Notes under the pieces: generated by a model | Databases searched by the model: none | What the model saw: only the letters and a program-made list of their open reading frames with translations | What the model was told of the DNA's origin: nothing | In this document: in pieces, positions 31,360-40,028 of the stretch | Layout: the number at the start of each line of letters is the position of its first letter | Numbering within the stretch: position 1 is the stretch's first letter | Assembly (NCBI GenBank): GCA_050010115.1 | Contig: JBEKLQ010000004.1 | Location: 1-64,000, forward strand | Source of the DNA: JAKACA01 sp050010115 | GTDB taxonomy: Bacteria; Actinomycetota; Acidimicrobiia; Acidimicrobiales; Bog-793 | Direction of reading: 5' to 3' | Length of the DNA: 64,000 nucleotides | Position numbers and translations under genes: made by a program

Positions 31360-32943
31360 TCATCCGAACCCGGTGCGGCCGGCCGCCATGGGCTCGAATT
31401 CGTCGTGACCTGCCGACATGCACCGCAGCGTCAGTGTGCGGCCGAACAGCTCCTCGAACAGACCCTTCTTCCGTTGGAACATCCACTGCTCGAGCTCGGC
31501 GTCCCCACGGCAGGTCGCCACGAGCTCCACCGCTGTGTCAGCCACCTCGGCACCGACCTCGTGGACGAGCGATGCGTGCGAGACGTCCAGACCGTCCGCG
31601 ATCCGCAAGAGCGACAGCATGGCCAGGCAGCGCGACCGGTCAGACGACGAGAGCGCGTCCCAGGCCGGGAACGACTCCCGTGGCCGCCCGCGGGTGTGGT
31701 AGCGACCGAGGCACGCCAGTACGCGGACTTCGTCCGGCGAGAAACCCCGCAGCCCTCCGTTCTCGATCAGGTACGCCGTGTGGCGCCCGTGGCCGTCTCG
31801 GCTCACGTGCTCGCCGATGTCGTGCAGCAGCGCCGCCAGCTCGAGCAGCTCCCGGTCGTGCGGGCCGAGCCGGTGCACCGCGGCGGTAGCGTCGAACAGC
31901 TGGCACGCCAACCTGGCGGCGGTCTGCCCATGAGCCTCCCGCCAATTCGACCGCTGGCACAACGACAGGACCGAGGCCCGGCGGATCGCCCTCGGGTCAC
32001 CGCTCAGGTCCGCGTGGTCGTGCTTGCCGATAGCGGACAGGACCATGCCCTCACGGAGTGCCCACTCGCTGGCGGTCAGCTCCAAGAAACCGGTCTCTTC
32101 CATCAACACCTCAGCCACCGTTACGCCCGCCGGCAGCAGCTCGGCACGTCGCGCCTCGATGCCCGGTAGGCGCGCTCGGTCGGCCGACGACAGCGAGTAC
32201 ACCAGATCGGCGAATTCGGTCACCTCCGTTGCCGACGCGCTCAGCTGGTTGAGCACTGGCGGGATGGTGCCGTCGCGCAGCGCCACGGCCGCGCGGACGA
32301 TCGCGCACAAGGTGCCGGACGAACCGATGAGCATCTTCGGACCTTCGTCGACGAGCTCGGGCATCACGACCGCGAGCTCCTCTTCGACACGGCCCCTGAG
32401 CCGGTTGCGGTCCTTGCTCGACGGCGGATCCGAGCGGATCAGCTCTGCTGTGAGACGGCCGACGCCCAAGTGGACACTGGTCGCGTACATGAGGCCCGAC
32501 CGATCGCCGACCGACAGCTCGAGACTCCCCCCGCCGAGGTCGGCGCACAGCGCCGGCCCGGGGTCGATCAAGACGCTTGCCCGCACCGCCTCGAAGATCA
32601 GCTGGGCTTCCCGGATCCCGTTGATGACCTTGACGCGCACGCCGGTCTCGGTCTCGAGGCGCTCTACAGCGGCAGCTCCGTTGGCGGCCTCACGGAGCGC
32701 CGCCGTCCCGTAGGCGACGATCTCGTCGGCATCACTGGCCTCGGCGATCGCCCGGAAGCGCCGGACCACCTCGACCGCCTCGGCGAGCACTTCGTCGGTC
32801 AACACGCCGTGCCGGGCAACGACGTCGCCGAGGCGCAGCATCTCCTTCTCCCGCACGAGGGGCGTGAAGCTGCCGTCGGGCCGGGTGGCGACGACGAGGA
32901 GATGAAAGGAGTTGCTGCCGAGGTCGAGTGCCGCGATCCGCAA
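31360..32943 (-). CDS. ppx: Ppx/GppA phosphatase with C-terminal HD domain
   Basis: A 527-residue protein. The N-terminal ASKHA domain opens I-A-A-L-D-L-G-S-N-S-F-H at about residue 3 and has A-D-L-G-G-G-S-L-E-L near 125. The C-terminal half has an HD-type pattern (H-D-I-G-E-H near residue 377) as in long bacterial exopolyphosphatases. It hydrolyses polyphosphate or pppGpp. I place the start at TTG 32943, because the phosphate-binding strand begins two codons later and upstream in-frame codons overlap ppk. It follows ppk by 16 nt, the classical pairing for polyphosphate turnover. Confidence 0.85.
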   Translation of the reverse strand: MRIAALDLGSNSFHLLVVATRPDGSFTPLVREKEMLRLGDVVARHGVLTDEVLAEAVEVVRRFRAIAEASDADEIVAYGTAALREAANGAAAVERLETETGVRVKVINGIREAQLIFEAVRASVLIDPGPALCADLGGGSLELSVGDRSGLMYATSVHLGVGRLTAELIRSDPPSSKDRNRLRGRVEEELAVVMPELVDEGPKMLIGSSGTLCAIVRAAVALRDGTIPPVLNQLSASATEVTEFADLVYSLSSADRARLPGIEARRAELLPAGVTVAEVLMEETGFLELTASEWALREGMVLSAIGKHDHADLSGDPRAIRRASVLSLCQRSNWREAHGQTAARLACQLFDATAAVHRLGPHDRELLELAALLHDIGEHVSRDGHGRHTAYLIENGGLRGFSPDEVRVLACLGRYHTRGRPRESFPAWDALSSSDRSRCLAMLSLLRIADGLDVSHASLVHEVGAEVADTAVELVATCRGDAELEQWMFQRKKGLFEELFGRTLTLRCMSAGHDEFEPMAAGRTGFG

Positions 32944-32959
32944 CGTGCCTGCCCGGCGC

Positions 32960-35173
32960 CTACGCGTGGATCTCGGACGCGCGCCACTTGTGCGCGCGCT
33001 CGACTGCCAGCTCCTGCAGGCGGCGCTGCGTGGAGACCCCGACCAGCTGCAGTACGCGGTGCCACACACCGTGGGCGTCGAGCTCCCACGTCGACACGTC
33101 GTCTGCCAGGTTCAGCTCAAGCGTCTCGTCGAGCCTGCCGCGCAGCTCCGGGTCGATCACCGGCGCCAGCACCTCCACGCGGCGGTCGAGGTTGCGCTCC
33201 ATCAAGTCGGCCGAACCGATGAAGTAGCGGGGCTCGCCACTGCCTTCGGCCTTGGGTTGGCTCCCGTTCGCGTCCCAGACGGGCGGGCCACCGCGCCGCC
33301 CGGAGCGACCTACTCCCCCCTCGGTGCTCGGATTACCGAAGCGGAAGATGCGCGAGTGCTCGAGGAAGCGTCCCACGATCGAGCGCACGGAGATGTTCTC
33401 CGACAGTCCCGGCACGTGCGGGCGCAAGCCGCACAACCCGCGGACGACGAGCTCGATCCTCGTGCCCTCGGCTGAGGCTCGGTAGAGGGCGTCGATCACC
33501 TGAGGGTCGATCAAGCTGTTCACCTTGATCGTGATGTGCCCGGCGGGACCGGAAGCTGCCTCATTCTCGATCTCGCTGACGCACCACGCCCGGATGCCAT
33601 GAGGCGACGCCACGATGCGGCGGAAGGAAACCTGCCGACCGAACCCGGTCAGGTAGTTGAACAGGTTCGTCAGATCCTGACCAAGGTCGGGATCGGCGCT
33701 GAGCAGGCCCAGATCCTCGTAGATGGCCGCCGTCTCGGAGTTGTAGTTGCCGGTGCCGATATGGCAATAGCGGCGCAACCCGTCCTCCTCACGTCGAACG
33801 ACGAGGCAGGTCTTCGAGTGCGTCTTCAGGCCGACGAGGCCATAGACGACGTGCACGCCCGCTTGCTCGAGTTGGCGCGCCCATTGGATGTTCGCCTTCT
33901 CGTCAAAACGCGCCTTGACCTCCACCAGCGCCGCCACCTGCTTACCTCGCTCGGCGGCCCGAACGAGGGCCGACACGATGGCGGTGTTCTCCGACGTGCG
34001 GTAGAGCGTCTGCTTGATGGCAAGGACGTTCGGGTCCTCGGCAGCCTGGCTGATGAACGCCTCGACGGAGCTCGTGAACGAGTCGTACGGGTGGTGGACG
34101 AGGACGTCCCGCTCACGCAGCACCGCGAAGACGTCAGCCGGCGTCTCGCCGGCACCGGCCAGCTGAGGCGGCGTGCGCGGGACCCAGGGCTGGTCGTGCA
34201 GATCCGGCCGGTCGACGTGGTGGATCGCCCACAGCCCACCGAGATCGAGCGGAGCAACTGACTCGTAGACGTCGTCAGGAATCAGCTCCAGCTCCGTCAG
34301 CAGCAGCTCGCGGATGTCCGGCGGCATGTCAGGGCTGACCTCGAGCCGCACGGCACGCCCGAAGCGACGGCGCCTCAGCTCCAGTTCGACAGCTGCCAGC
34401 AGGTCGTCGGCTTCGTCCTCTTCGAGTGTCAGGTCGGCGTTGCGGGTCACCCGGAACACGTAACGGCCACCGAACGTCATCTCGGGGAACAGCCTGTCCA
34501 GGTTGGCGGCGATGACGTGCTCCAGCGGGACGAACCTCGTCGCTTTGCCCACCTGCACGAATCGCGAGAGCAGGGGCGGCACCTTCACCCGGGCAAAGCG
34601 CTCCTCACCGGCGCTCTCGTCCGCCACGATCACGCCCAGGTTGAGCGAGAGGTTGGAGATATACGGGAACGGGTGCCCGGGGTCGACGGCGAGCGGCGTG
34701 AGGACCGGGAAGATGTCACGCTCGAACCGATTCAGGACCTCGGCCCGCTCGGACACGTCGAGGTCCTCCCACGAGAGGATCTCGACGCCTTCGCGGGCGA
34801 GAGCAGGGCGGACCTTGTTGAGGAAGATGTCGTCGACCCGGGCGATCTGAGCGCGGCAGCGCTCGCCGATCGCATCGAGCTGCTCCGTGGCGGTCATCCC
34901 GTCATGCGAGCGCTTGGCGAGCCCGGCGGCGATCTGGTCCTTCAGGCCGGCGACGCGGACCTGGAAGAACTCGTCCAGGCCCGACGACCAGATGGCGATG
35001 AACTTCACCCGCTCGAGCAGCGATGTGCCTTCGTCCTCGGCGAGATCCACCAGCCGGCTGGCGAAGTCGAGCCAGGAGAGCTCGCGGTTGAGGAACCTCT
35101 CCGGGCTGCTCAACGAGATCGTGTCGGATCCGCTGCCGCCTGGGTGCGTATCGGCGATGACGTTGGCTTCCAC
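32960..35173 (-). CDS. ppk: Polyphosphate kinase 1
   Basis: A 737-residue polyphosphate kinase that polymerises the gamma-phosphate of ATP. The N-terminal F-L-N-R-E-L-S-W-L-D-F is near residue 27, the catalytic His is in Y-C-H-I-G-T-G-N-Y-N near 469, and the second conserved His is in E-H-S-R-I-F near 605. Just after it, a Gly/Pro/Ser-rich insertion of about 25 residues (roughly 612-636) precedes Y-F-I-G-S-A-D-L-M. Family members normally have only a short loop there. The GTG start has TAGCGT 7 nt upstream. It is divergent from an FtsW/RodA gene across 23 bp. Confidence 0.95.
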   Translation of the reverse strand: MEANVIADTHPGGSGSDTISLSSPERFLNRELSWLDFASRLVDLAEDEGTSLLERVKFIAIWSSGLDEFFQVRVAGLKDQIAAGLAKRSHDGMTATEQLDAIGERCRAQIARVDDIFLNKVRPALAREGVEILSWEDLDVSERAEVLNRFERDIFPVLTPLAVDPGHPFPYISNLSLNLGVIVADESAGEERFARVKVPPLLSRFVQVGKATRFVPLEHVIAANLDRLFPEMTFGGRYVFRVTRNADLTLEEDEADDLLAAVELELRRRRFGRAVRLEVSPDMPPDIRELLLTELELIPDDVYESVAPLDLGGLWAIHHVDRPDLHDQPWVPRTPPQLAGAGETPADVFAVLRERDVLVHHPYDSFTSSVEAFISQAAEDPNVLAIKQTLYRTSENTAIVSALVRAAERGKQVAALVEVKARFDEKANIQWARQLEQAGVHVVYGLVGLKTHSKTCLVVRREEDGLRRYCHIGTGNYNSETAAIYEDLGLLSADPDLGQDLTNLFNYLTGFGRQVSFRRIVASPHGIRAWCVSEIENEAASGPAGHITIKVNSLIDPQVIDALYRASAEGTRIELVVRGLCGLRPHVPGLSENISVRSIVGRFLEHSRIFRFGNPSTEGGVGRSGRRGGPPVWDANGSQPKAEGSGEPRYFIGSADLMERNLDRRVEVLAPVIDPELRGRLDETLELNLADDVSTWELDAHGVWHRVLQLVGVSTQRRLQELAVERAHKWRASEIHA

Positions 35174-35180
35174 GCCGGAG

Positions 35181-35190
35181 ACGCTACCCT
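35181..35190. promoter_or_regulatory. Overlapping divergent -10 boxes of ppk and the FtsW/RodA gene
   Basis: In the 23-bp gap, TACCCT on the plus strand (35185-35190) is 6 nt before the GTG at 35197, and TAGCGT on the minus strand (35181-35186) is 7 nt before the GTG at 35173. The two hexamers share two base pairs. No ribosome binding sites fit, so both transcripts are probably leaderless and cannot start at the same moment. Confidence 0.6.
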
Positions 35191-35196
35191 CAAGCC

Positions 35197-36630
35197 GTGG
35201 CCGCGCTGGCGACGACGTCGAGGTCGAAGCCGAGACGCAGGAGCGAACTGGGGCTTCTGCTCGTCGGCCTCATCGTGGTGACGTTCGACTACGTGCTCAC
35301 CACGCTCGGCGTGTACAACCGTCTTCCGGCGCGCCTCGTCGTGTTCGTGGCCATCCTGCTCGGCATGGCCGTGATCACGAACCTCATCAACCGGTGGCTG
35401 GTTCCCGATGCCGACCCGGTGCTGTTGCCGGTGGTGCTGGTGCTGAACGGGTTGGGTTTCGTGATGATCATGCGGCTGGCGCCGTACGAGGACGTGGCCC
35501 ACCTGGCCGGCCTGCAGGCAGTCTGGACAACCATCGGGCTTGTTGCCTACGCCATCACGCTCATCATCGTGCGCCGCTCCCGGGACCTCGAGCGCTACCG
35601 CTACCTGATGTTGTTGGCGGCGATCATGCTCCTCGTGATGCCGCTCGTGCCGCACCTCGGCGATGCCGCCGAGAACGTCGGCGGCGTCAAGCTCTGGGTC
35701 AAAATCGGCCCCGCCTCGTTCCAGCCGGTGGAGGCTTCGAAGATCCTGCTCGTGATCTTCTTCGCCTCGTACTTCGTCGAGAAGCGCGAGCTGCTCTCCA
35801 TGGCCACGCACCGCGTCGGCAGGTACATGCTGCCCGACTTGCGTCCGTTCGGCCCGATCGCCTTCGCCTGGGTCTGTTCGATCGCGGTGATCCTGCTTGA
35901 GAAGGACATCGGTTTCTCGCTGCTGCTGTTCATCTTGTTCCTGGCGATGCTGTGGGTCACGACGGGGCGGTGGACGTACCTCGTGATCGGGATCGTGGCA
36001 TTCGTGGTGGGCACGTATTTCGCCTCCCGAGTGCTCGTCCTTGTCGGCCAGCGGATCGACGTCTGGCTCGACCCGTGGAAGTACTTGAGCTGCAACCCGA
36101 ACTGCATTGGCTACCAGCCGGTCGTCGGTGAGCTCGGGCTCGCCCAAGGCGGTATCGCGGGCACCGGTCCGGGGCTCGGCGTGCCCCAGGCGATCCCGGT
36201 CGCTCAGAGCGACTTCATCTTCGCCGCCTTCGGCGAGGAGCTCGGGCTCATTGGGGCTGCAGCCCTGATCGCCGGTTTCGTCCTGATCGTTGGATCGGGC
36301 TTGAGGGCGTCACTACGGGCTCGCTCGGAGTTCTCCAAGCTTGTCGCCCTCGGGCTCACCGTTACCGTCGGTTTCCAGGCGTTCCTGATCATGGCAGGCG
36401 TCACCCGGCTGCTTCCCCTGACTGGAGTCACCCTGCCGTTCGTCTCATACGGCGGTTCGTCCCTGGTCGCGAATTACGTACTCATGGCGCTCATCATGCG
36501 GATCTCAAGCGAGGCGGCCGAGCCGGTCGCTCGGGTCCGTTCGATCGTTCCGGGCATGCGCACGCACCTGCGGGCGACCAAGCCGTCTCGATCCGAGCGC
36601 AGCGCCCGCGCCGGGGCCACACTGCAGTGA
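35197..36630 (+). CDS. FtsW/RodA/SpoVE (SEDS) family protein
   Basis: A 477-residue membrane protein with about 10-12 helices that polymerises lipid II glycan strands with a partner penicillin-binding protein. The conserved Q-P-V-E-A-S-K-I segment is near residue 175, S-D-F-I-F-A-A-F-G-E-E-L-G near 335, and P-F-V-S-Y-G-G-S-S near 416. The large extracellular loop carries two Cys in S-C-N-P-N-C. Which of FtsW or RodA it is cannot be decided. No penicillin-binding protein gene is adjacent. The GTG start is supported by TACCCT 6 nt upstream. Confidence 0.88.
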   Translation: MAALATTSRSKPRRRSELGLLLVGLIVVTFDYVLTTLGVYNRLPARLVVFVAILLGMAVITNLINRWLVPDADPVLLPVVLVLNGLGFVMIMRLAPYEDVAHLAGLQAVWTTIGLVAYAITLIIVRRSRDLERYRYLMLLAAIMLLVMPLVPHLGDAAENVGGVKLWVKIGPASFQPVEASKILLVIFFASYFVEKRELLSMATHRVGRYMLPDLRPFGPIAFAWVCSIAVILLEKDIGFSLLLFILFLAMLWVTTGRWTYLVIGIVAFVVGTYFASRVLVLVGQRIDVWLDPWKYLSCNPNCIGYQPVVGELGLAQGGIAGTGPGLGVPQAIPVAQSDFIFAAFGEELGLIGAAALIAGFVLIVGSGLRASLRARSEFSKLVALGLTVTVGFQAFLIMAGVTRLLPLTGVTLPFVSYGGSSLVANYVLMALIMRISSEAAEPVARVRSIVPGMRTHLRATKPSRSERSARAGATLQ

Positions 36631-36647
36631 GGGCCGCCGGCGCTCGG

Positions 36648-37376
36648 CTAGTTCGAGCCCGCAGCCCCGCTCGCGGCTCGGTCGAGCACGTCCGGGTCGG
36701 CCATGATCGGGACGGGTAGCCGCTGACGGAGCGCCAGCGCGATCGCGTCCGACGGTCGGCAGTCGAGCGTGCGGGAACCAGTCGGTCCTGACACGACGAT
36801 CTCCGCCGTGAACACGCCGCCGGTCAAGCCCGTGATGCGCACCACGTCGAGGGTGAGGCTGAACCGCTCGAGCAGTTGGCTCATCAGCTCGTGGGTGAGG
36901 GGCCGCGGAGTAGCGATCTGCCGAGCGGCGTAGCCAATGGCAATGCCCTCTGGCCCGCCTATAGGGATCCGGAGCTCGCGGTACGGCAGGTCGGACTCCT
37001 GCAGCACAACCACCGGGTGCGTGGACGGCAGGACGAGCATCACGTCGACGAACATCATCCGAGACATCGCCGGCGGCAGCTCGAAACCCAGCGGCTCCTC
37101 GGCCGCTTCCACCTCCGCTGGCTCCGTCGCCTCGGCTGGCTCCGCTGGCTCCGTCGCCTCGGCTGGCTCCGCTGGCTCCGTCGCCTCGGCTGGCTCCGCT
37201 GGCTCGGTCGCCTCGGCTGGCTCCGCTGGCTCGACGGCGTCGATCGTCTCCATAGCCTCGGCCGCCTCAACCGCCTCGGCCGCCCCGATTGAGCCCTCTG
37301 GATCGCCGGGGCGCTCGGACTCGGTCGTCACGCTGGAGCCACCAGCCCCGGCCGATACCTCCGCGGCGTCGCTCAC
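36648..37376 (-). CDS. Bifunctional nuclease family protein with acidic repeat tail
   Basis: A 242-residue protein. The C-terminal ~140 residues form the bifunctional nuclease (DUF151, Bfn) domain: V-V-V-L-Q-E, R-E-L-R-I-P-I-G-G-P-E-G-I-A-I, and R-P-S-D-A-I-A-L-A-L-R. Plant and bacterial relatives show DNase and RNase activity. The N-terminal ~95 residues are acidic low complexity with four perfect copies of E-P-A-E-P-A-E-A-T, unusual for the family. Its start overlaps the stop of the rodA-like gene by 4 nt, so they form a leftward operon. Confidence 0.85.
   Translation of the reverse strand: MSDAAEVSAGAGGSSVTTESERPGDPEGSIGAAEAVEAAEAMETIDAVEPAEPAEATEPAEPAEATEPAEPAEATEPAEPAEATEPAEVEAAEEPLGFELPPAMSRMMFVDVMLVLPSTHPVVVLQESDLPYRELRIPIGGPEGIAIGYAARQIATPRPLTHELMSQLLERFSLTLDVVRITGLTGGVFTAEIVVSGPTGSRTLDCRPSDAIALALRQRLPVPIMADPDVLDRAASGAAGSN
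37120..37235 (-). repeat. 27-bp tandem repeat inside the bifunctional nuclease gene
   Basis: About four in-frame 27-bp units encode E-P-A-E-P-A-E-A-T. The DNA copies (GGCTCCGCTGGCTCCGTCGC on the plus strand) are nearly identical, so copy number may vary between strains. Boundaries are approximate. Confidence 0.75.
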
Positions 37377-38518
37377 TTCCGCACTGCCCTGCGCATCTCG
37401 ACGTTCGCCACGAGCCCGACCGTAGCGAAGAAGGCAAACGAGGCGGAGCCGCCGTAGCTGATGAACGGGAGCGGGATACCCGTGATCGGTGCGAGCCCGA
37501 TCGTCATGCCGATGTTCTCGAAGACCGAGAACGCCACGAACGCCAGCGCTCCGGCGCAGACCATGCGGCCGAAATTGTCACGTGCCATCTGTGCCGCCCT
37601 GAGCGCCCGGAGAGCAATGATGCCGAACAGCCCGATCACGACGGCGCCGCCCACGAAGCCCAGCTGCTCACCGACGGCCGAGAAGATGAAATCCGTCTGC
37701 TGGTTGGGGACGTAGCCGAGGTTGGTCGACGAGCCTTTGAAGAGTCCGGTGCCGTGAAAGCCGCCGGATGAGATGGTCGCCTTCGACATCGCCAGGTCGT
37801 AGTTCGGCCCCTGCGTCCCTTGGCTCTGATGCAAGAAACTCGTCAACCTCTCCAACTGATATGGCTTCAGCACATGCAGGTGGATGGCGAGGAAGAAACC
37901 CCCAACCACCATCACCGCCAGCATCACCAGGTAGCGCACCCGGACGCCGGCGGCGACGAGCATGGCCGACATCGTGACCCCGAGGATGATCGTCGTGCCG
38001 AGGTCGGGCTGGAGGTACACCAGCACCATCGGCAGGCCTGCAAGCACGAGCAGCGCGATCATCTCCCGGAACTCGAGCACGCCCTTCCGCCGGCTCGAGA
38101 ACGTAGCCACGGCGATGATGAGGCCGATTGCGGCGAACTCCGAGGGCTGGAGTTGCAGCGCCCCGAGTTGGTACCAGCGTTGAGCACCCTGTGCCGACTT
38201 GCCCACGACGAACACCCCGACGAGCGACAGCACGACCAGGGCGTAGATCAGGTAGCCCAGCTGCTGGTAACGCCGGTAGTCGATCATCATGACGACGATC
38301 ATCGTGACGATCCCGAGCGCGATCCAGACGAACTGGCGCTCGAGGTAGTAGTGCCCGTAGACGGACTTCGTCGCCGAGTAGACCATCACGATGCCGATCA
38401 GGCCGAGGGCGACAGCACTGCCGATCAGGGCAAGATCGACATGGCGGATCAGGGCGAGGACAGGATGGCGCTCACGTCGACCGACCGTGAGCTCATGCGC
38501 TGTGAGTGTCGTCGCCAC
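37373..38518 (-). CDS. rodA: FtsW/RodA/SpoVE family protein, RodA-like
   Basis: A 381-residue SEDS glycosyltransferase with about 10 helices. I-V-M-V-Y-S-A-T in helix 1, L-Q-P-S-E-F-A near residue 130, a Q-P-D-L-G-T segment, Q-T-D-F-I-F-S-A-V-G-E-Q-L-G near 283 and P-F-I-S-Y-G-G-S-A-S near 350 match RodA, the elongation polymerase of peptidoglycan. I chose the GTG at 38518 over longer frames because TATCCT is 6 nt upstream and only a short charged tail precedes helix 1. No penicillin-binding protein gene is next to it. Confidence 0.85.
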   Translation of the reverse strand: MATTLTAHELTVGRRERHPVLALIRHVDLALIGSAVALGLIGIVMVYSATKSVYGHYYLERQFVWIALGIVTMIVVMMIDYRRYQQLGYLIYALVVLSLVGVFVVGKSAQGAQRWYQLGALQLQPSEFAAIGLIIAVATFSSRRKGVLEFREMIALLVLAGLPMVLVYLQPDLGTTIILGVTMSAMLVAAGVRVRYLVMLAVMVVGGFFLAIHLHVLKPYQLERLTSFLHQSQGTQGPNYDLAMSKATISSGGFHGTGLFKGSSTNLGYVPNQQTDFIFSAVGEQLGFVGGAVVIGLFGIIALRALRAAQMARDNFGRMVCAGALAFVAFSVFENIGMTIGLAPITGIPLPFISYGGSASFAFFATVGLVANVEMRRAVRK

Positions 38519-38524
38519 AGCCGA

Positions 38525-38530
38525 AGGATA
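38525..38530 (-). promoter_or_regulatory. -10 hexamer TATCCT of the rodA-like gene
   Basis: TATCCT on the minus strand lies 6 nt before the GTG at 38518, again without a Shine-Dalgarno. Confidence 0.45.
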
Positions 38531-38621
38531 CGGCTTCGATGGGCTGCGGACCGACCACGGGAGCGTCAGAATTTCCCCCACCGCTACCGACCTGCGGACT
38601 ATGGCTGGGTTGACCGAGTCA

Positions 38622-39557
38622 TCAAGGAGCGGTGGGGGGCGCCGGCGGCGCGGCGGCAATGTGCCACGAGCGAGGTGAGGGCCGCCTTCCCACGGCCCGC
38701 CACATCTCGGTCAGGGGCGCCTGCGAGCCCGTCCAGATCTCGACTTGGCGGGCGGCCTGGTGGACGAGCATGCCGAGCCCGTTACGCGTGCGAGCGCCGC
38801 TGGCAGCGGCTTGCGACAGCCAGTCCGTGACGGGCGGGTCGTACACCATGTCGACGACGAGCTGACCTGCGCCGAACCTCGACGGGTCGACCATCACCTC
38901 GTCGGCCCCCGAAGCCCGACCGGCATCAGCCAGCATGCCGACCGGCGTCGCATTCACGATGAGCTCGGCTTCCTGAAGCTCATCAGCCTTGGCGACTCGG
39001 CCGCGCCCGGAGGCCAGCGTCGCCGCCTGGACCGCCCGAGCCGGGGTGCGGTTGACGACGAGCACCTCGCGTGCTCCGGCCTCGGCGAGTGCCACGACGG
39101 CTGCCCGGGCTGCGCCGCCGGCCCCGATGACGGCGCAGACCTTGCCGGACGGCTCGAACGACACCGAAGTGCGCAGATCGGCGATCAAGCCGTCCCCATC
39201 CGTGCTCTCCGCTGAAATCTGGCGTCCCGAGAACGTGAGCGTGTTCGCGGTGCCAAGGCGCCGCACCGTCGGCGATCGGCGCGTCGCCAGGCGGGCGGCG
39301 GCGTCCTTGTGCGGCATCGTCACGGACAGACCTACCAGGCCAAGGGCCCCTGCGCCCTCGACGGCGGCGGCCAACGACGCCGGCGCCACATCGAAGGCGA
39401 GGTATGCCCAGTCGACTCCGAGGGCCCGATAAGCCGCCTGGTGGAGACGTGGTGAGAGCGAGTGGCGCACCGGGTGGCCGATCAAACCGCACAGCCCTGT
39501 GTTCGCCGATGGCCAGTTCGCCGACCCAAGGCTCGGGGCAATGACCGGAGCGCTCAT
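38622..39557 (-). CDS. aroE: Shikimate dehydrogenase
   Basis: A 311-residue enzyme reducing 3-dehydroshikimate with NADPH in aromatic amino acid biosynthesis. The substrate site I-G-H-P-V-R-H-S-L-S-P and the catalytic Lys in T-M-P-H-K-D appear in the first half. The cofactor domain has G-A-G-G-A-A-R-A and V-N-R-T, followed by N-A-T-P-V-G-M. The C-terminus is extended by about 20 Pro/Ala-rich residues. The ATG at 39557 overlaps the ruvX stop by 4 nt. It ends the rarA-alaS-ruvX-aroE operon. Confidence 0.94.
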   Translation of the reverse strand: MSAPVIAPSLGSANWPSANTGLCGLIGHPVRHSLSPRLHQAAYRALGVDWAYLAFDVAPASLAAAVEGAGALGLVGLSVTMPHKDAAARLATRRSPTVRRLGTANTLTFSGRQISAESTDGDGLIADLRTSVSFEPSGKVCAVIGAGGAARAAVVALAEAGAREVLVVNRTPARAVQAATLASGRGRVAKADELQEAELIVNATPVGMLADAGRASGADEVMVDPSRFGAGQLVVDMVYDPPVTDWLSQAAASGARTRNGLGMLVHQAARQVEIWTGSQAPLTEMWRAVGRRPSPRSWHIAAAPPAPPTAP

Positions 39558-40012
39558 CGCGCCTGCACCTCCAGCCACGCGCCGAGCATCACGGCCGCCG
39601 CTTCGGCGTCGATCCCCGCCCGCGCGGCTGCCCCCCGAGACCGACTGCCGCGCCGCCCGGGGTCGCGCCCCCGGGCGCGGTGTCCCCGTTCACGCCGCAG
39701 CCGCGTTGCTTCCACCGTCGTGAGTCGTTCATCGAAGGTCTCAACCGGCACGCCCACCACCGAGGCCAGCTCGACGGCTTCCTGCCGGGCCGCCTGGGCG
39801 GCCTGCCCAGATGCCCCGCTCAGCGAGAGTGGCAGGCCGACGACCAGGATCTCTGCCCCGACATCGGCGACGATGGTGGCGACTGCCTGGCGGTCGTGAG
39901 CTCGATCGCCGCTCCGCTCGACGACGCCGTAGGGCGAGGCCAGCACACCCCCGGAGTCGGTGACCGCGACGCCGATGCGCCGTTCGCCCAGGTCGATCCC
40001 GACAGCCCGCAT
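39554..40012 (-). CDS. ruvX: Holliday junction resolvase-like protein RuvX/YqgF
   Basis: A 152-residue RNase H-fold nuclease. V-G-I-D-L-G-E-R-R-I-G-V-A opens the fold, V-G-L-P-L-S-L-S-G follows, and D-E-R-L-T-T-V-E-A gives the conserved acidic cluster near residue 90. The family processes pre-16S rRNA or recombination intermediates. A basic Arg/Gly-rich insertion occurs after this motif. The start at 40012 lies 16 nt after the alaS stop. In many actinobacteria mltG follows ruvX, but here aroE follows directly. Confidence 0.9.
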   Translation of the reverse strand: MRAVGIDLGERRIGVAVTDSGGVLASPYGVVERSGDRAHDRQAVATIVADVGAEILVVGLPLSLSGASGQAAQAARQEAVELASVVGVPVETFDERLTTVEATRLRRERGHRARGRDPGRRGSRSRGAAARAGIDAEAAAVMLGAWLEVQAR

Positions 40013-40028
40013 CACGCAGCCAGCCCGG

